Shown: piece by piece, positions 1 to 12,300 of the stretch | How the letters are laid out: each line of letters opens with the position of its first letter | Numbering within the stretch: position 1 is the stretch's first letter | IMG/VR virus record: IMGVR_UViG_3300034375_006990 | Coordinates: 1 to 24,736 of that record | Origin: a virus | Strand: one strand, 5' to 3' | Length of the DNA stretch: 24,736 bases | The notes under the pieces: model-generated | The model's database searches: none | The model's input: the letters and a program-made list of their open reading frames with translations, nothing else | Told to the model about the DNA's origin: nothing | Position numbers and translations under genes: made by a program

Positions 1-1
1 T

Positions 2-34
2 GGAACCGAACCTTCTTATGGAACTGAGGTATAA
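2..34 (+). CDS. 3' end of an upstream gene (frame uncertain)
   Basis: The first bases probably hold the end of the preceding virion gene. Frame 2 reads GTEPSYGTEV and stops with TAA at 32-34; frame 3 reads EPNLLMELRYK and stops at 36-38. Frame 2 is slightly preferred because its stop sits inside TATAAATA exactly as the giant gene's stop does at 14045-14047. Too little is visible to name a product. Confidence 0.25.
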   Translation, partial: GTEPSYGTEV

Positions 35-37
35 ATA
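30..37 (+). promoter_or_regulatory. T4-type late promoter upstream of gp25
   Basis: An exact TATAAATA, the T4 late promoter -10 element recognised by phage sigma gp55 with the gp45 clamp, lies 30 nt before the gp25 ATG. T4-type late promoters need no -35 box, and none is visible. The transcript would have a very short leader of about 15-20 nt with no clear Shine-Dalgarno sequence. It could serve gp25, gp6 and the giant gene as one late unit of nearly 14 kb. Confidence 0.7.
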
Positions 38-59
38 AGTTCAGAAAACTCTAACCAAA

Positions 60-461
60 ATGGCGGTTCAAAGGATATCAAGATCATTTAAAGATATTAG
101 TTTATCCTTTGAACCACATCCTGTGACAAAGGACTTACCAATCCTTAAAAATGAGAATGCAATTAGAAGATCTGTACGAAATTTGGTAGAAACCATACCA
201 ACTGAGAGATTTTTTAACTCTCTTCTTGGTTCTGAAGTTCGTTCAAGTTTATTTGAGTTTGTTGATTTTGGTACTGCTTCGGTAATTCAGCAACAAATTG
301 AGATTACGATTGAAAATTTTGAACCAAGAGTTGAAAATCTTCAGGTTCTCGTTGATCCTCGTCCAGACTTAAACGAATTTGAGGTTACTGTAATATTTGA
401 TATTGTGGGTCAGGAGTTTCCGACACAAGAATATTCGTTCCTACTAGAGGCAGCAAGATAA
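60..461 (+). CDS. gp25: Baseplate wedge protein gp25 (GPW/gp25 family)
   Basis: A 133-residue protein; T4 gp25 is 132 residues. It carries the family signature EPR at residues 88-90 (NFEPRVENLQV), the loop shared by T4 gp25 and type VI secretion TssE that docks the first sheath ring on the baseplate. The fold expected from the family is a small alpha/beta domain: helices in the first ~65 residues, then strands. It should sit in the inner wedge with gp6 and the gp7-type protein. Translation starts at an ATG 22 nt after a TATAAATA late promoter; the leader is A/C-rich with no obvious ribosome binding site. The stop is followed after one base by the gp6 ATG, so the two genes are probably translationally coupled. 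Size, motif and context all agree. Confidence 0.95.
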   Translation: MAVQRISRSFKDISLSFEPHPVTKDLPILKNENAIRRSVRNLVETIPTERFFNSLLGSEVRSSLFEFVDFGTASVIQQQIEITIENFEPRVENLQVLVDPRPDLNEFEVTVIFDIVGQEFPTQEYSFLLEAAR

Positions 462-462
462 T

Positions 463-2439
463 ATGCCTTTTACTAAGTTTACAAATCTAGATTTTGATCA
501 GATAAAGACCTCAATCAAGGACTATCTTCGTGCTAACAGCACATTTAGTGACTTTGATTTTGAGGGATCAAACTTTTCTGTACTAATTGATACATTAGCA
601 TATAACACTTATATTACGGCATTTAACTCCAACATGATTGTTAATGAGTCCTTCCTGGACTCGGCAACACTCCGTGAGAATGTCGTTTCTTTAGCAAGAA
701 ATATTGGTTATACACCACGCTCTAGAACCGCAGCAAGGGCGACGATATCCTTTACTGTATCAACTAGCGAAAACACACCTACACTGACCTTACAGAGGGG
801 TTTGGTGTGCGTAGGGAATGCAAATGATACTACCTATACATTCTCCATACCAGAAAACATAACCGCGACTGTAGTTGATGGTGTGGCATCCTTTAGCAAC
901 ATAGACGTTTATCAAGGAACATATCTAACAAAAAGATTTGATTATGATGGATCTTTAGACCAAAGATTTATTCTCGATAACTCTTTTATCGATACCTCAA
1001 CATTATCGGTTTATGTTAGAAAAACAACAGAAAGTGGATTGGGTATTGAGTATGCCGGAATAGACAATATTTTACAAACTGATGGAAATTCTAGAATTTA
1101 TATTCTGCAAGAAGTTCAAGATGAAAAATATGAGATAAGATTTGGCGATGGAATAATTGGAAAAAAACTTGGAGATCAAGTTGGTGGTGATGGAACTGTT
1201 ATAACCGCAAATTATATTATTTCTGATGGTGAAGATGGAAATGGTGCCAGCGTCTTTTCTTTCTCGGGAAGCATTGTAACTGCCTCTAACACTCTGATTA
1301 ATCCTGGAAATATTACAATAACGACAAACCAGGCATCTCAAAATGGTTCTAGTATTGAACCGATTAATTCTATCAAATACTATGCACCAAGAATGTATTC
1401 GGCACAAAACAGAGCCGTTACTTCACGCGATTATGAAGCTATCATAAAAAGAATATATCCAGAAACTGAATCCGTCGCTGTTGTTGGTGGAGAAGAATTA
1501 GATCCGCCAGAGTATGGAAATGTTTTATTGAGTATTAAACCAAAGAACGGAAGTTTTGTCTCTGATTTTAATAAGTCAAGAATATTAAGTCAGTTAAAAC
1601 AATACACTGTTTCTGGTATCAATCCAAGAATAGTAGATCTTAAGATTCTTTATGTTGAGATAGATTCATCAGTCTATTATAATAGCACGCAAGTTTCTAG
1701 TGCGGATTCATTAAAAACGAGAGTATTAAATGGTTTGACAAAGTACTCAGAATCATTAGATCTTAATAAGTTTGGTGGTAGATTCAAATATAGTAAGGTT
1801 CTCAGAGTAATTGATGATACTGATACTGCAATCACTTCTAACATTACTAAAGTTAAAATAAGGAGAGATCTAAAGGCATCTTTAAATCAATTTGCCCAAT
1901 ATGAATTATGCTTTGGAAATAGATTTCATGTAAATCCTACCGGACTTAATATCAAATCCACAGGATTTAAAATTTCTGGCGAATCTTCCACAGTATATCT
2001 TACAGATACTCCCACAATTGCTTCTGGTGGAAGGGATATAACAAATGTTAGTGATGCTGGAAATCTATTTTTAACCAGACCAACTAATCTTAATGTGAAG
2101 ACGGGTGTTATTTCTGTAGTTAAAATGGATAGCACTGGCAATAGAACCACTGTTATTAAAGATGCTGGAACAGTTGACTATGAAAAAGGTGAGATTATTC
2201 TCAGTACAATCAATATAACATCCACTACTAAAGAAAACGGAATCATTGAGATACAAGCATTCCCAGAATCTAATGATGTTGTGGGATTAACAGATTTGTA
2301 CCTATCTTTTGATGTTTCAAAAAGCACAATAAATATGGTAAGAGATGTGATTGCCTCTGGCGATGAAATAACAGGAAATGTATTCACTAGAGATTATTAT
2401 ACATCAAGTTACTCAAACGGGAATTTAGCAAGAAACTAA
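463..2439 (+). CDS. gp6: Baseplate wedge protein gp6 (baseplate J type)
   Basis: At 658 residues it nearly equals T4 gp6 (660). The N-terminal helical segment has DFEGSNFSVLIDTLAYNT at 32-49, matching the T4 DFEGS...LAYNT region. A baseplate-J-type FGDGIIG lies at 227-233, and AVTSRDYEAII at 318-328 matches the T4 VTATDYD segment that opens the C-terminal part. In T4, gp6 forms a dimer in each wedge, and the dimers join into a continuous ring around the hub; with gp7 they form the core bundle on which gp25 sits. One base separates the gene from both neighbours, and both junctions read TAATATG. A weak AGAGG at 446-450 inside gp25 may help initiation. The C-terminal ~180 residues are Ser/Thr-rich beta sequence and less like T4. 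Confidence 0.95.
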   Translation: MPFTKFTNLDFDQIKTSIKDYLRANSTFSDFDFEGSNFSVLIDTLAYNTYITAFNSNMIVNESFLDSATLRENVVSLARNIGYTPRSRTAARATISFTVSTSENTPTLTLQRGLVCVGNANDTTYTFSIPENITATVVDGVASFSNIDVYQGTYLTKRFDYDGSLDQRFILDNSFIDTSTLSVYVRKTTESGLGIEYAGIDNILQTDGNSRIYILQEVQDEKYEIRFGDGIIGKKLGDQVGGDGTVITANYIISDGEDGNGASVFSFSGSIVTASNTLINPGNITITTNQASQNGSSIEPINSIKYYAPRMYSAQNRAVTSRDYEAIIKRIYPETESVAVVGGEELDPPEYGNVLLSIKPKNGSFVSDFNKSRILSQLKQYTVSGINPRIVDLKILYVEIDSSVYYNSTQVSSADSLKTRVLNGLTKYSESLDLNKFGGRFKYSKVLRVIDDTDTAITSNITKVKIRRDLKASLNQFAQYELCFGNRFHVNPTGLNIKSTGFKISGESSTVYLTDTPTIASGGRDITNVSDAGNLFLTRPTNLNVKTGVISVVKMDSTGNRTTVIKDAGTVDYEKGEIILSTINITSTTKENGIIEIQAFPESNDVVGLTDLYLSFDVSKSTINMVRDVIASGDEITGNVFTRDYYTSSYSNGNLARN

Positions 2440-2440
2440 T

Positions 2441-3340
2441 ATGATACAGACTGGATTTGATTCTAGAGTTAAAGTTCAGCAAATTATTGAGAGCCAACTT
2501 CCAAGTTTTATATTGGAAGAATCTCCAAATGCGTCTGAGTTTTTAAAGCAATATTATATTTCTCAGGAATATCAAGGCGGATCAATAGATATTGCCGAAA
2601 ATTTAGATCAATATCTTAAGATAGAAAATCTTACACCAGAAGTAGTAGTAGACAGCTCTATATTATCTTCCAGCATCTCATCTTCTGATAGTGAAATACA
2701 AGTATCAAGTACTAAAGGATTTCCAAAAAAATATGGATTATTGAAGATTGATGAAGAGATTATTACGTATACGGGAATAAGTGGAAATACTTTTACTGGA
2801 TGTATTCGTGGATTCAGTGGAATTACTAGTTACCACCAAGATTTAAATCAAGAAGAACTAACTTTTACATCATCTTCTGCAGCATCGCACGCTTCAAATT
2901 CTAGTGTCCAAAATCTAAGTTCACTATTTTTAAAAGAGTTCTATCAAAAATTAAAGTATACCATTGCACCAGGTCTTGAGAAAACTGACTTTGCATCAGA
3001 ATTAAATGTAGGAAATTTTTTAAAGGAATTAAATTCTTTTTACAAAGCAAAAGGCACTGATGAATCGTTTAGAATTTTATTTAATGTTTTGTATAATGAA
3101 AATCCAAAGATTGTAAATTTAGAAGAATTTTTAATCAAACCTTCATCATCAAAATATGAGAGACAAGAAGTAGTAATTGTAGAAGTAATATCTGGTGATA
3201 ACCCCCTTAATCTTCTGGGGCAAACCGTAAAAAAATCAACAGATGATAGTACTAGTGCTTCAGTTTCATCCATAGAACCTTTTAATAGAAATTCTGAACA
3301 ATATTATAAATTATATTTGTTTGTGGGGAACAATGAATTT
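2441..3340 (+). other. gp7-like (tail protein I-like) helical domain of the giant protein
   Basis: Residues 1-70 and 150-300 resemble the C-terminal part of T4 gp7 as I recall it. FYKAKGTDESFRILFNVLYN (200-219) pairs with FYSTKGIEASYKFLFKVLYN, and LLGQTVKKST (258-267) with LVGQTIYTAT. IIESQLPSFILEESPNASEF near residue 15 resembles the T4 segment before it. This part of gp7 joins gp6 in the wedge core bundle and corresponds to tail protein I of simpler phages. In T4 it lies at the C-terminus; here it opens the protein. Confidence 0.7.
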
Positions 3341-6300
3341 TCCGCTATTGAAGGAAATTTCTCAATCACTCCAAATACAAAAACTGTTAGTGCATCATCA
3401 GTATCTTCGTCAGTAATTACAGTCGATTCCACTTTAGGATTTCCACAGAGTGGCACATTAGTATCTGGAAACAATACTATCACTTACACCGACAAATCAA
3501 TTAATCAATTTTTAGGATGTTCTGGCATTAATGAGAATATATCAAAAAATTCGTTAGTCAGAAATACAGACACCTACTTTGGTTATGAAGATGGTGATAC
3601 TACCAAAAAAGTAGAATTTAGAATTCTGGGAGTATTATCCGATTTTGTACCAACATCGGAGGATATTAATGTTTCTGAAGGTGATATTATAACAATTAAA
3701 AATGTTGGCGATTTAATCAAAAACCCACAAAACAAAACCTATAAAGAAGTATTTGCAAATTCGTGGATATATAACACTTCTGCTAGGTACAAGGTATCTG
3801 AAATAGGATCAAATTATGTATTGGGAAGTAGCATTGACAGATCCAGTTTAAAGGTTGGAGACAGAGTAGAACTCTTAGAAAGAGATACAGAAATTTTAGC
3901 ACCTGAGAACAACAACCCACATATTAGTCAAATTATTTCAGATAATACTGTAAAGATAGAGGGATCTTTTACAGTTGATTCCAGCAAAGTATATGATTTA
4001 AGAAGAAAGACTAACTTTGCTAGTAGTTCTGGTGTTTCTATTGAATATGGAAATGATGCGATTACTTCAGACATACAAAATCTCTATACAGATGGTGAAG
4101 ATTTCTCATATGTCGCATCCAATTCTTTACCATCATCAAACATTTCAGGATTTTCCTATCCATACAGATACACAATAACGAGCAACATTAAAAGTGCTGG
4201 AATATCTTCGGAAAGTAATCTTTTTGATGCAGATTCAGATGGTAATTATAGTACAATAGGTTTTTCAGATTCTGCACCATTCTTAACAGGGGACAGGATT
4301 TATTATCAACCAAATTCAACACCACTTGTTGGTTTGGATACTGGTAGCTATTATGTTGAAGTACTTCCATCAAATAATAAAAGAATTCGTTTATATTCTT
4401 CGAGTTCATTTATAGGTGGATCTTCTTTCTTAAAATTTAGTGTTCCAGATTCTGGACTTGATCTTCAAACGTTTACATTATATTCACAAAGATCATCTGA
4501 AATTGGTATTCAGAAAACACTTAAAAAATTCCCATTGAAGTCAAAAATAAGAAATCCTGGAAAAGAAACAATTCCTGGAACAACAGGAATGTTGATCAAT
4601 GGTGTGGAAATTGGAAACTATAAGTCTTTAGATAAAGTTTACTATGGTCCTTTAAAATCAATAGATGTATTGAGTGGTGGAGAAAATTATGATGTTATTA
4701 ATTTGCCAACAATATCAATTTCTTCAGGATCTTCCAGTGCATTAGCACAACCAGTAATAAGTGGATCCATTAAAGAAGTTTATATAGATTCTCAAAATTA
4801 TGATATAGACAAAGTTGTTTCAGTTGATATCTCTGGTGGAAATGGTTCTGGTGCAATATTAGAACCAGTAGTCATTAAAAGATCTAGAGACATAACTTTT
4901 GATGGAAGAACGTTAGAAACTGGTGGTGGAATTAGTACAACAGGAAATAGAATTACATTTTTAAATGACCACAACTTAAACAATGGAGAGCAAGTAGTAT
5001 ATAACTCAAATGGAAATTTTCAAGTTGTAATTGGAATAGGAACGTCCACATTAATAAACAATGCGTCTTATTTTGTAAAAGTTGAAAATAATAATACCGT
5101 TAGATTGTTTGAATCATTGACAGATTATAATTCAGATTCAAATTCTGTTGGATTTTCTACTGGAACTCAAGGGATACACAAGTTCAGCACTGTAACTCCA
5201 AAAAATACAATATCTTCTATAAAGATAATTGATGGTGGTAGTGGATATACTAACAGAAAATTAATTGTTAAAGGTTCCGGAATATCTACAATTAATAATT
5301 CGGTTAATTTTGCAAATCATGGATTTAATACTGGAGATCTTGTAACCTATGATTATGAAACTAGTGGTATATCTGGTCTGTCAACATCAAATCAATATTA
5401 CATTTTAAAAGTTGATGATGATTCTTTTAGAATTTGTAATGCTGGAGTTGGTGGAACTAGTACATCAGACTTTAATAGAGAAAACTATGCAAAATTCTCT
5501 GATACTGGATCTGGATATCAATACTTTGCTTATCCTTCAATTTCCGTTACCGTAAAATATAATCCAGTTGGTTTTGGAACCAGTACTCAAACTTACCAAG
5601 AGATCGTTACAACACCAATTATCAGAGGATCTATAGAGAATGTTTATCTCTATGAAAATGGAACTGGGTATGGTTCTACGATTTTAAATTATGAGGATAC
5701 TCCATCATTAACAATTAAAAATGGTAAAAATTCTTCATTGATACCAAATGTTGTTAATGGTCAAATTGTTTCTGTAAACATACAATATGGTGGAGAAGAA
5801 TACTACTCTCTTCCAGATTTAATTGTAAATGATTTGAGTGGATCTGGATCTGGTGCAAAACTTAGACCAGTCATCACTAATGGAAAGATAACTGATGTTA
5901 TTGTAGTAAGTACTGGTATTGGTTATTCAAGTACTGACACCTCCATTTTGGTAAAAGCGGCTGGAATCAACGCAGTTCTGTCTCCAAAAATTAGAGATCT
6001 TACAGTAAATAATAATTATAAATTTGGTAATGAAATATTATTAGAATCTAACAATAAGTTAAAGTACACAGTATCTGGTTATTTTGACGGTTTAAGAAAT
6101 TCATTCGGAGAAAGTTCTGGAAATATATCGGGAATTATTGGATGGGCATATGATGGGAATCCAATTTATGGTCCTTTTGGATACTCGGATCCTGAAAACA
6201 TTTCATCGTCAATAGCAAGGTTATCATCAGGGTATACTTTAGATACATCATATGTTGATAGACCCTCTGGTTTTACATCTGGATTTTTTGTAGAGGACTA

Positions 6301-9300
6301 CAGATTTACAAATTCTGGGAATCTGGATCAATATAATGGAAGATTTGGTAAGACTCCAGAATTTCCAAACGGCGTTTATGCATATTTTGCATCAATTAAT
6401 GCATCTGGTACTCCAACATTCCCATACTTTATTGGAAATTCATACAAATCTCAGACATTAGATGAGAATACAACATTAGATCAAACATTTGATTTTACTA
6501 ATACTAATTTACTAAGAAATACTTTACCATATAAAGTTTCAGACAATAATGCGGGATATGATTTTATTTCGGAAATAGATGACATCACTCGTCAGAAAAT
6601 TGTAGTTGAGTCTGTTACACGAGGTGGTGTGGAAAGTTTTGTTATAAAAAATGCGGGAACGGGATATAAAGTTAATGATATTCTCAATTTTGATAACTCT
6701 GGTACAGATGGTGGCGGAGCTTACTCGTCCATTTCTTTTGTTGAAGGTAAGGAGATAACAGAAATAAACACAACAGTGAGTACATATGAAGATTCAGTAT
6801 TCACTTGGGTTGATGGATCTAAGATAAAAGTAACAATTTCTCCAAACCACACTTTAAATGATAATGATTATGTTTCTATTTCTGGTTTCTCTACAAGTTT
6901 ATCCTCACTAAATGGAGTTCATAAAATAAATGTAGATGTTAAGAATTCTGTTGCTATTTCTTCAATTCCATCTACTGCAAGTATTGGTGGAACTGAAATT
7001 TATGTCTCAAGAATTCCTGAAAATATTTCAGTGGGAAGTAGCATTGGAATAGGATCTGAAACTTTAAAGGTTTTGGGTCTATTTAAGAATCAGAATATCA
7101 TAAGAGTTGAGAGGGGGTTGACAGGAACATCACACAATGAAAATTCTTCCATATCATTCCTCCCAGATTCATTTACGATTGATAGTCAAGTTGATTTCTT
7201 TGATTCAAAAGTAAACGATAAAGTTTTCTTCAATCCAACAGAATCTGTCGGATTTGGAACAACACCAGGTCAGTATCACTTATCAACCTTTGATTTTGGT
7301 GATAAATCTGGAGTTACTAGAGGGATACCTAGTAAGTCAATATACCTTGAAAACCATCCTTTTAAAAATAACCAGAGGATCACATACACCACTAATGGAA
7401 CTAATATTTTAATTTCCACCGACGGTGTAAACACAAGCAATTTGCCATCCGATCTTTTTGTAATTAATAAAGGATCCAATCTAATTGGATTAAAAACTAG
7501 TTTAAATTCTAGTGAATTATTCTATCATAGTGGTGGTGATGATGATGATTTATATTCTTTTGAGTCATCTTACAGTCAAATAACTGGAAAAGTTGAAAAA
7601 ATAAAAGCAACTGTTTCAGTATCAACTTCACATCAGATGTCAGTAAATGATGTTGTAGAACTTACTGTAAATCCAAATCTTTCGGTAGGAATAGGTACGT
7701 CAACGTCGGTAAGAGTTTCTAGAAATAGTGTGACCGAAAAATTATTGATAAATCCAATTGGATTTAGTTCTACAGGAGTTAATACTAATACAAATACAAT
7801 TACGGTTAATAACCACCAATTAGATACTGGAGACAAAATTCATTATTCTTCAGATTCAGTAGCATCTGGATTATCAACAGGCAGTTACTATGTGTTTAAA
7901 ATTGATTCTAATACCGTAAAACTTTGTGAAACGTATAAAGATTCTTTATCAATACCTCCAGTTTCTGTAAGTATTGCAAGCACCGGCGGTGAATCACAAT
8001 TTTTATCTTTAATTAATCCAAAGATTGAAACAGTAAAAAATAATAATTTAGTATTTGATTTATCAGACTCTTCTCTGTCAGGGTATGACTTTAAAATTTA
8101 TAGAGATAATCAATTTAAAGATGAATTTGTCTCTACTGCATCTACATCATCATTTAATTTGGGATATGGAACAACCATTGGAACAGTTGGAGCTGCATTG
8201 ACAATTTCTTATGACTCCAGTTTACCAAAAACTCTTTACTATAATATAGAAAAGTCTGGATTTATAAGCACTGCCGATACTGATGTAAAAAATTACTCTG
8301 AAATAGTACTAGTTGATAGTTTATATAATGGAAAATATAATGTTGTAGCGGTAGCAGCAACTACATTTGATATTGTTTTAGAAGAAGTTCCAGAGAATCT
8401 ATCATACACTAAAAATAACTGCGATGTATTAAAGTATATTACGTCATCTACAACATCTACTGGAGGAATAGGGAAACTAAACTTAATATCTAATGGATAT
8501 GGTTATAAGAACTTACCAATTGTAGATGGAATTTTGACACAAAATGGAAAGGATTCCTACGTTCTTGCAAAATCTAATAGTGTAGGTAATGTAAATCAGA
8601 TTAGAATTAAAAACGAAGAATTTGAATATTCATTTGATCCCACATTAAATCCAACTGCATTTGTTTCTCCTAATATTATTTTAAATAATTCAAACACTTT
8701 AGAATCTATTACCGTCAATAACGGTGGAAGAGGATACACAGAATCTCCAGATGTTGTAATTGTTAATTCATCTACGGGAGAAAAAATTGATTCTGGATTA
8801 TTAACCGCAAACTTGGTTGGCGAATCTGTAAATTCTATAACAATAGAAGAAAATCCAAAAGGACTTCCCGAAGACTCTGTTAGATTATTTACTATTAATA
8901 ATACAAATGGTATAAGTGTTCAAAGAGTAGAATCCAATTCTACTGGCATATTTACTTGCTCTATAACAGTACCACCTCTTGGTTTTTCCACATATCCATT
9001 TGCTGCTGGAGATCAAGTTTTTGTTGAGGGAATACAAAAATTTAGTTCAAGTGGTTCTGGTTTTAATTCTGAAGATTATGGATATGTTTTATTCTCTGTG
9101 GATTCTTATATAGAATCATCTCCATATCATAAGGTTGTTTTTGATCTTTCTAGTGTATCTAATGGCGGATTAACAACTAATACTGGAATTGCTAAAACCA
9201 TCCAGGATGGATTTGCGACTTTAATACACGAAGATGAATATCCAACGTTTGATATAACACAAAGAAGATTGAATTTCAGTATTGGTGAGCAGATTGTCTC

Positions 9301-12300
9301 TAATAACATTGTAAGAGATTTGTTTGTTTCGGATTATGATGGAACTATTCTTAAGGTATTTGGTACTTACGATCTAAGTTTAAATGAAGTTATAATTGGT
9401 AAAGAATCAGGAACAGTAGCAACTGTCAATGAAATTGGCATTAACTCTGGAACATTTAAAATTGGATATTCAATACCACAAAATATTGGATGGATTGACG
9501 AAGTTGGAAAACTAAATTATGACAATCAAGTTACTCCAGATAATGACTACTATCAAAATCTTTCATATTCAATACAGAGCACTAAGGAATATAGTGAAAT
9601 CCAATCCAAAATTAAACCATTACTACACACTAGTGGATTAAAGGATTTTGCAGATACTGGTATTACCTCAACAACAGACGCATCAGATCTTGTAGGAACT
9701 GATGAAACAATAGTTGTTCGTGATTTTATAGATGATCTTAGAGTAGATACAATTTACGATTTTGATTTGGTTCAGGATATTGACATTGATTCGGCAACAG
9801 GAAATTCAAAATATCTAAAATTAAAAAATACAAAACTTACAGATTATATCAAAAATATTGGTAATGATGTTTTATCCATTGATGATATAAGTGATCGTTT
9901 CTCAAATTCAGAAAGTAACCCTAGTGAATTTTTTAACATCATTAAACTCGACTCTTCAAACTCTTATGAAAACTTCTTAATTCGTGTCACAAGTTCGGAT
10001 AACAGTGAAATTCAATTCAGCGAAGTTGTAATTTTAAATGATGGAACTAATAGTTATCTTGTAGAAAAGGGTAGCATTGTAAATGTGGGAGTTGATACAA
10101 CTTTACACTCATTGAATGAGCAGTATGGTGAATTTTCTGTAGTAGTTGATGATCTTGGTGATAGTTATCTTAGGTTTATTCCTGTAGATCCATATGATAC
10201 AGATTATGATTTAAAACTTGTAAGAAATACCTTTACTTCGTCCTCTGTCGGCGTCGGAACAACATCAGTTGGTTTCTCAAACTTGGTAAGTTCTACAGGA
10301 ATAGCGACCTCTGGAATAACAACAAACATAGCCTCATTTAGCACTGCAGATTTTGAGTCTCTATATGCAAATGTTCAAGTAGTTAATTCCGCAACAAATG
10401 ATATGAATTTTGTTGAGGTATATGTTTCTGCGGCAGGAACAGATACTTATATTTCGGAATACTATTTTGATTCAGATCAAAATCTGAACTTCTCAAATAA
10501 TTTTATAGGATCATTTGGAGCAAATATTTCTTCTGGAGTTCTAACATTAGATTACACCAATACTTCTTCAGATGATAATTTACTGAGAGCAAAAATTGTT
10601 GGTTTTGGAACAACATCTACTGGTGTTGGAATTCCTTATAGATTTAAATTGGATAGACAACCAACAGGATCTGAAAGAACAGTCATCTATCAATCCGATT
10701 TTACTGTCGGTGTTGGAACAACTTCAATAGTTTCTGTAGATAAAACCTTATTCAATTCTATAAAATCACTAGTAGAAGTGAGCATTGGATCTACAAAAGC
10801 AGTTCATCAAGTAATGATGATACAAGATGATAATGATGTTTACGTACAACAATCAGCTCTTCTTAGTGTTAGTTCAAATTCCACATTTGATGATGTATTG
10901 GGAATAGGTACTTTTGGTGGAAATAATAGTGGATCAAACCTAGAACTCAACTTCTACCCAGATTCGGAGTTTTCTGCGGAAAATATTGTAATATCCGCAT
11001 TTAGTCAGTGTTTTTATAATGATTTAGATACAGAAAATACACCACCAACTCTTAATTATGGAAATATTCAGGAATCTGTAGATCTCAAGTTTTACAACGC
11101 TATAAATGGTGACAGAATTAATAGATCTAATTTTAATTTAACATCTGGTGGAACTCAAATATTTGTAAAATCATTCGATCCACAGGATACTTCAGTATTA
11201 AACTCCTCTACAGGAACTTTTACAGTACAAAATCACTTCTTTAAAAATGGTGAAGAGTTAATTTACACTCCAAAATCATCAATAATTGGAATTGCAACAA
11301 CTGCAATGACCTATACTGATGGCAGTGTTACAGATCTACTTCCCTCTACAGTTTTTGCAATTGTAAATAACCTAAATGCTGATGTTTTCCAAATATCAAC
11401 AGTAAGAAGTGGAACAGCAGTAACATTCACTGATCTTGGCGGTGGAAATAATCACCAATTTGAAATGTCTAAAAAGAATGAGAAATCCATTATCGTCATT
11501 GACAACTTAATTCAACATCCATTAATTTTTACAAACATTTCTCACACTTTATCTGAATCTATTGAAACATCTACCACTACTTTTAGTTTGAGTGGAATAT
11601 CCTCCATTAATCCACTCGATATTCTTAAAATAGATGATGAATTTGTCAGAGTCAATAATGTTGGTTTGGGGACAACAAGTGTAGGTCCAATCACTAATTC
11701 CGGATCGTTTAATTTGGTAGAAACTGATAGAGGATTTGTCGGAACGTCATCAACATCACACACATCTTCAACACAAGTCGATATTTATAGAGGATCTTTT
11801 AATATTGTAGAAAATGAAATACATTTCACAGAATCTCCTAGAGGAAATCCTCAAATTACAAAAACAGAGTCTAATTTAGATTTTGATACGTCAACTTTTA
11901 GTGGGCGTGTATTCCTGAGATCTGATTATACCACCAATAAAATATATGATGACTTGTCCGAACAGTTTAACGGCATCGGAAGAACTTTCACATTACAAGT
12001 TGGTGGTGCAAATACAACTGGAATTGGATCTATTGGGGGTAGTGGAATTGTTCTCATAAATGGAATATTCCAACAACCAACCACAACAAATAATCCAAGT
12101 GGCAATTATAAGATATTAGAAAATACTGTTGTTGGTGTTAGCACCATAGAATTTTCTGGTATTACAAAACCAGAAACAGATCCTCTGGAGTATGTTATTT
12201 CAGATTATGATGTTAATCAAAATGAGACTCCAAGAGGTGGAATTATTGTTTCACTAGGATCAACACCAGGTCTTGGTTTTGCACCACTTGTAGGTGCTTC

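Noticed and set aside
1072-1407. Minus-strand 111-codon frame within gp6
   Set aside because: Lies fully inside a well-supported gp6 gene and its translation has no recognisable family features.
7531-7552. GGTGGTGATGATGATGATT tract encoding GGDDDD in the giant protein
   Set aside because: Could suggest a metal site or slippage tract, but it is short and lacks a full calcium-loop pattern.
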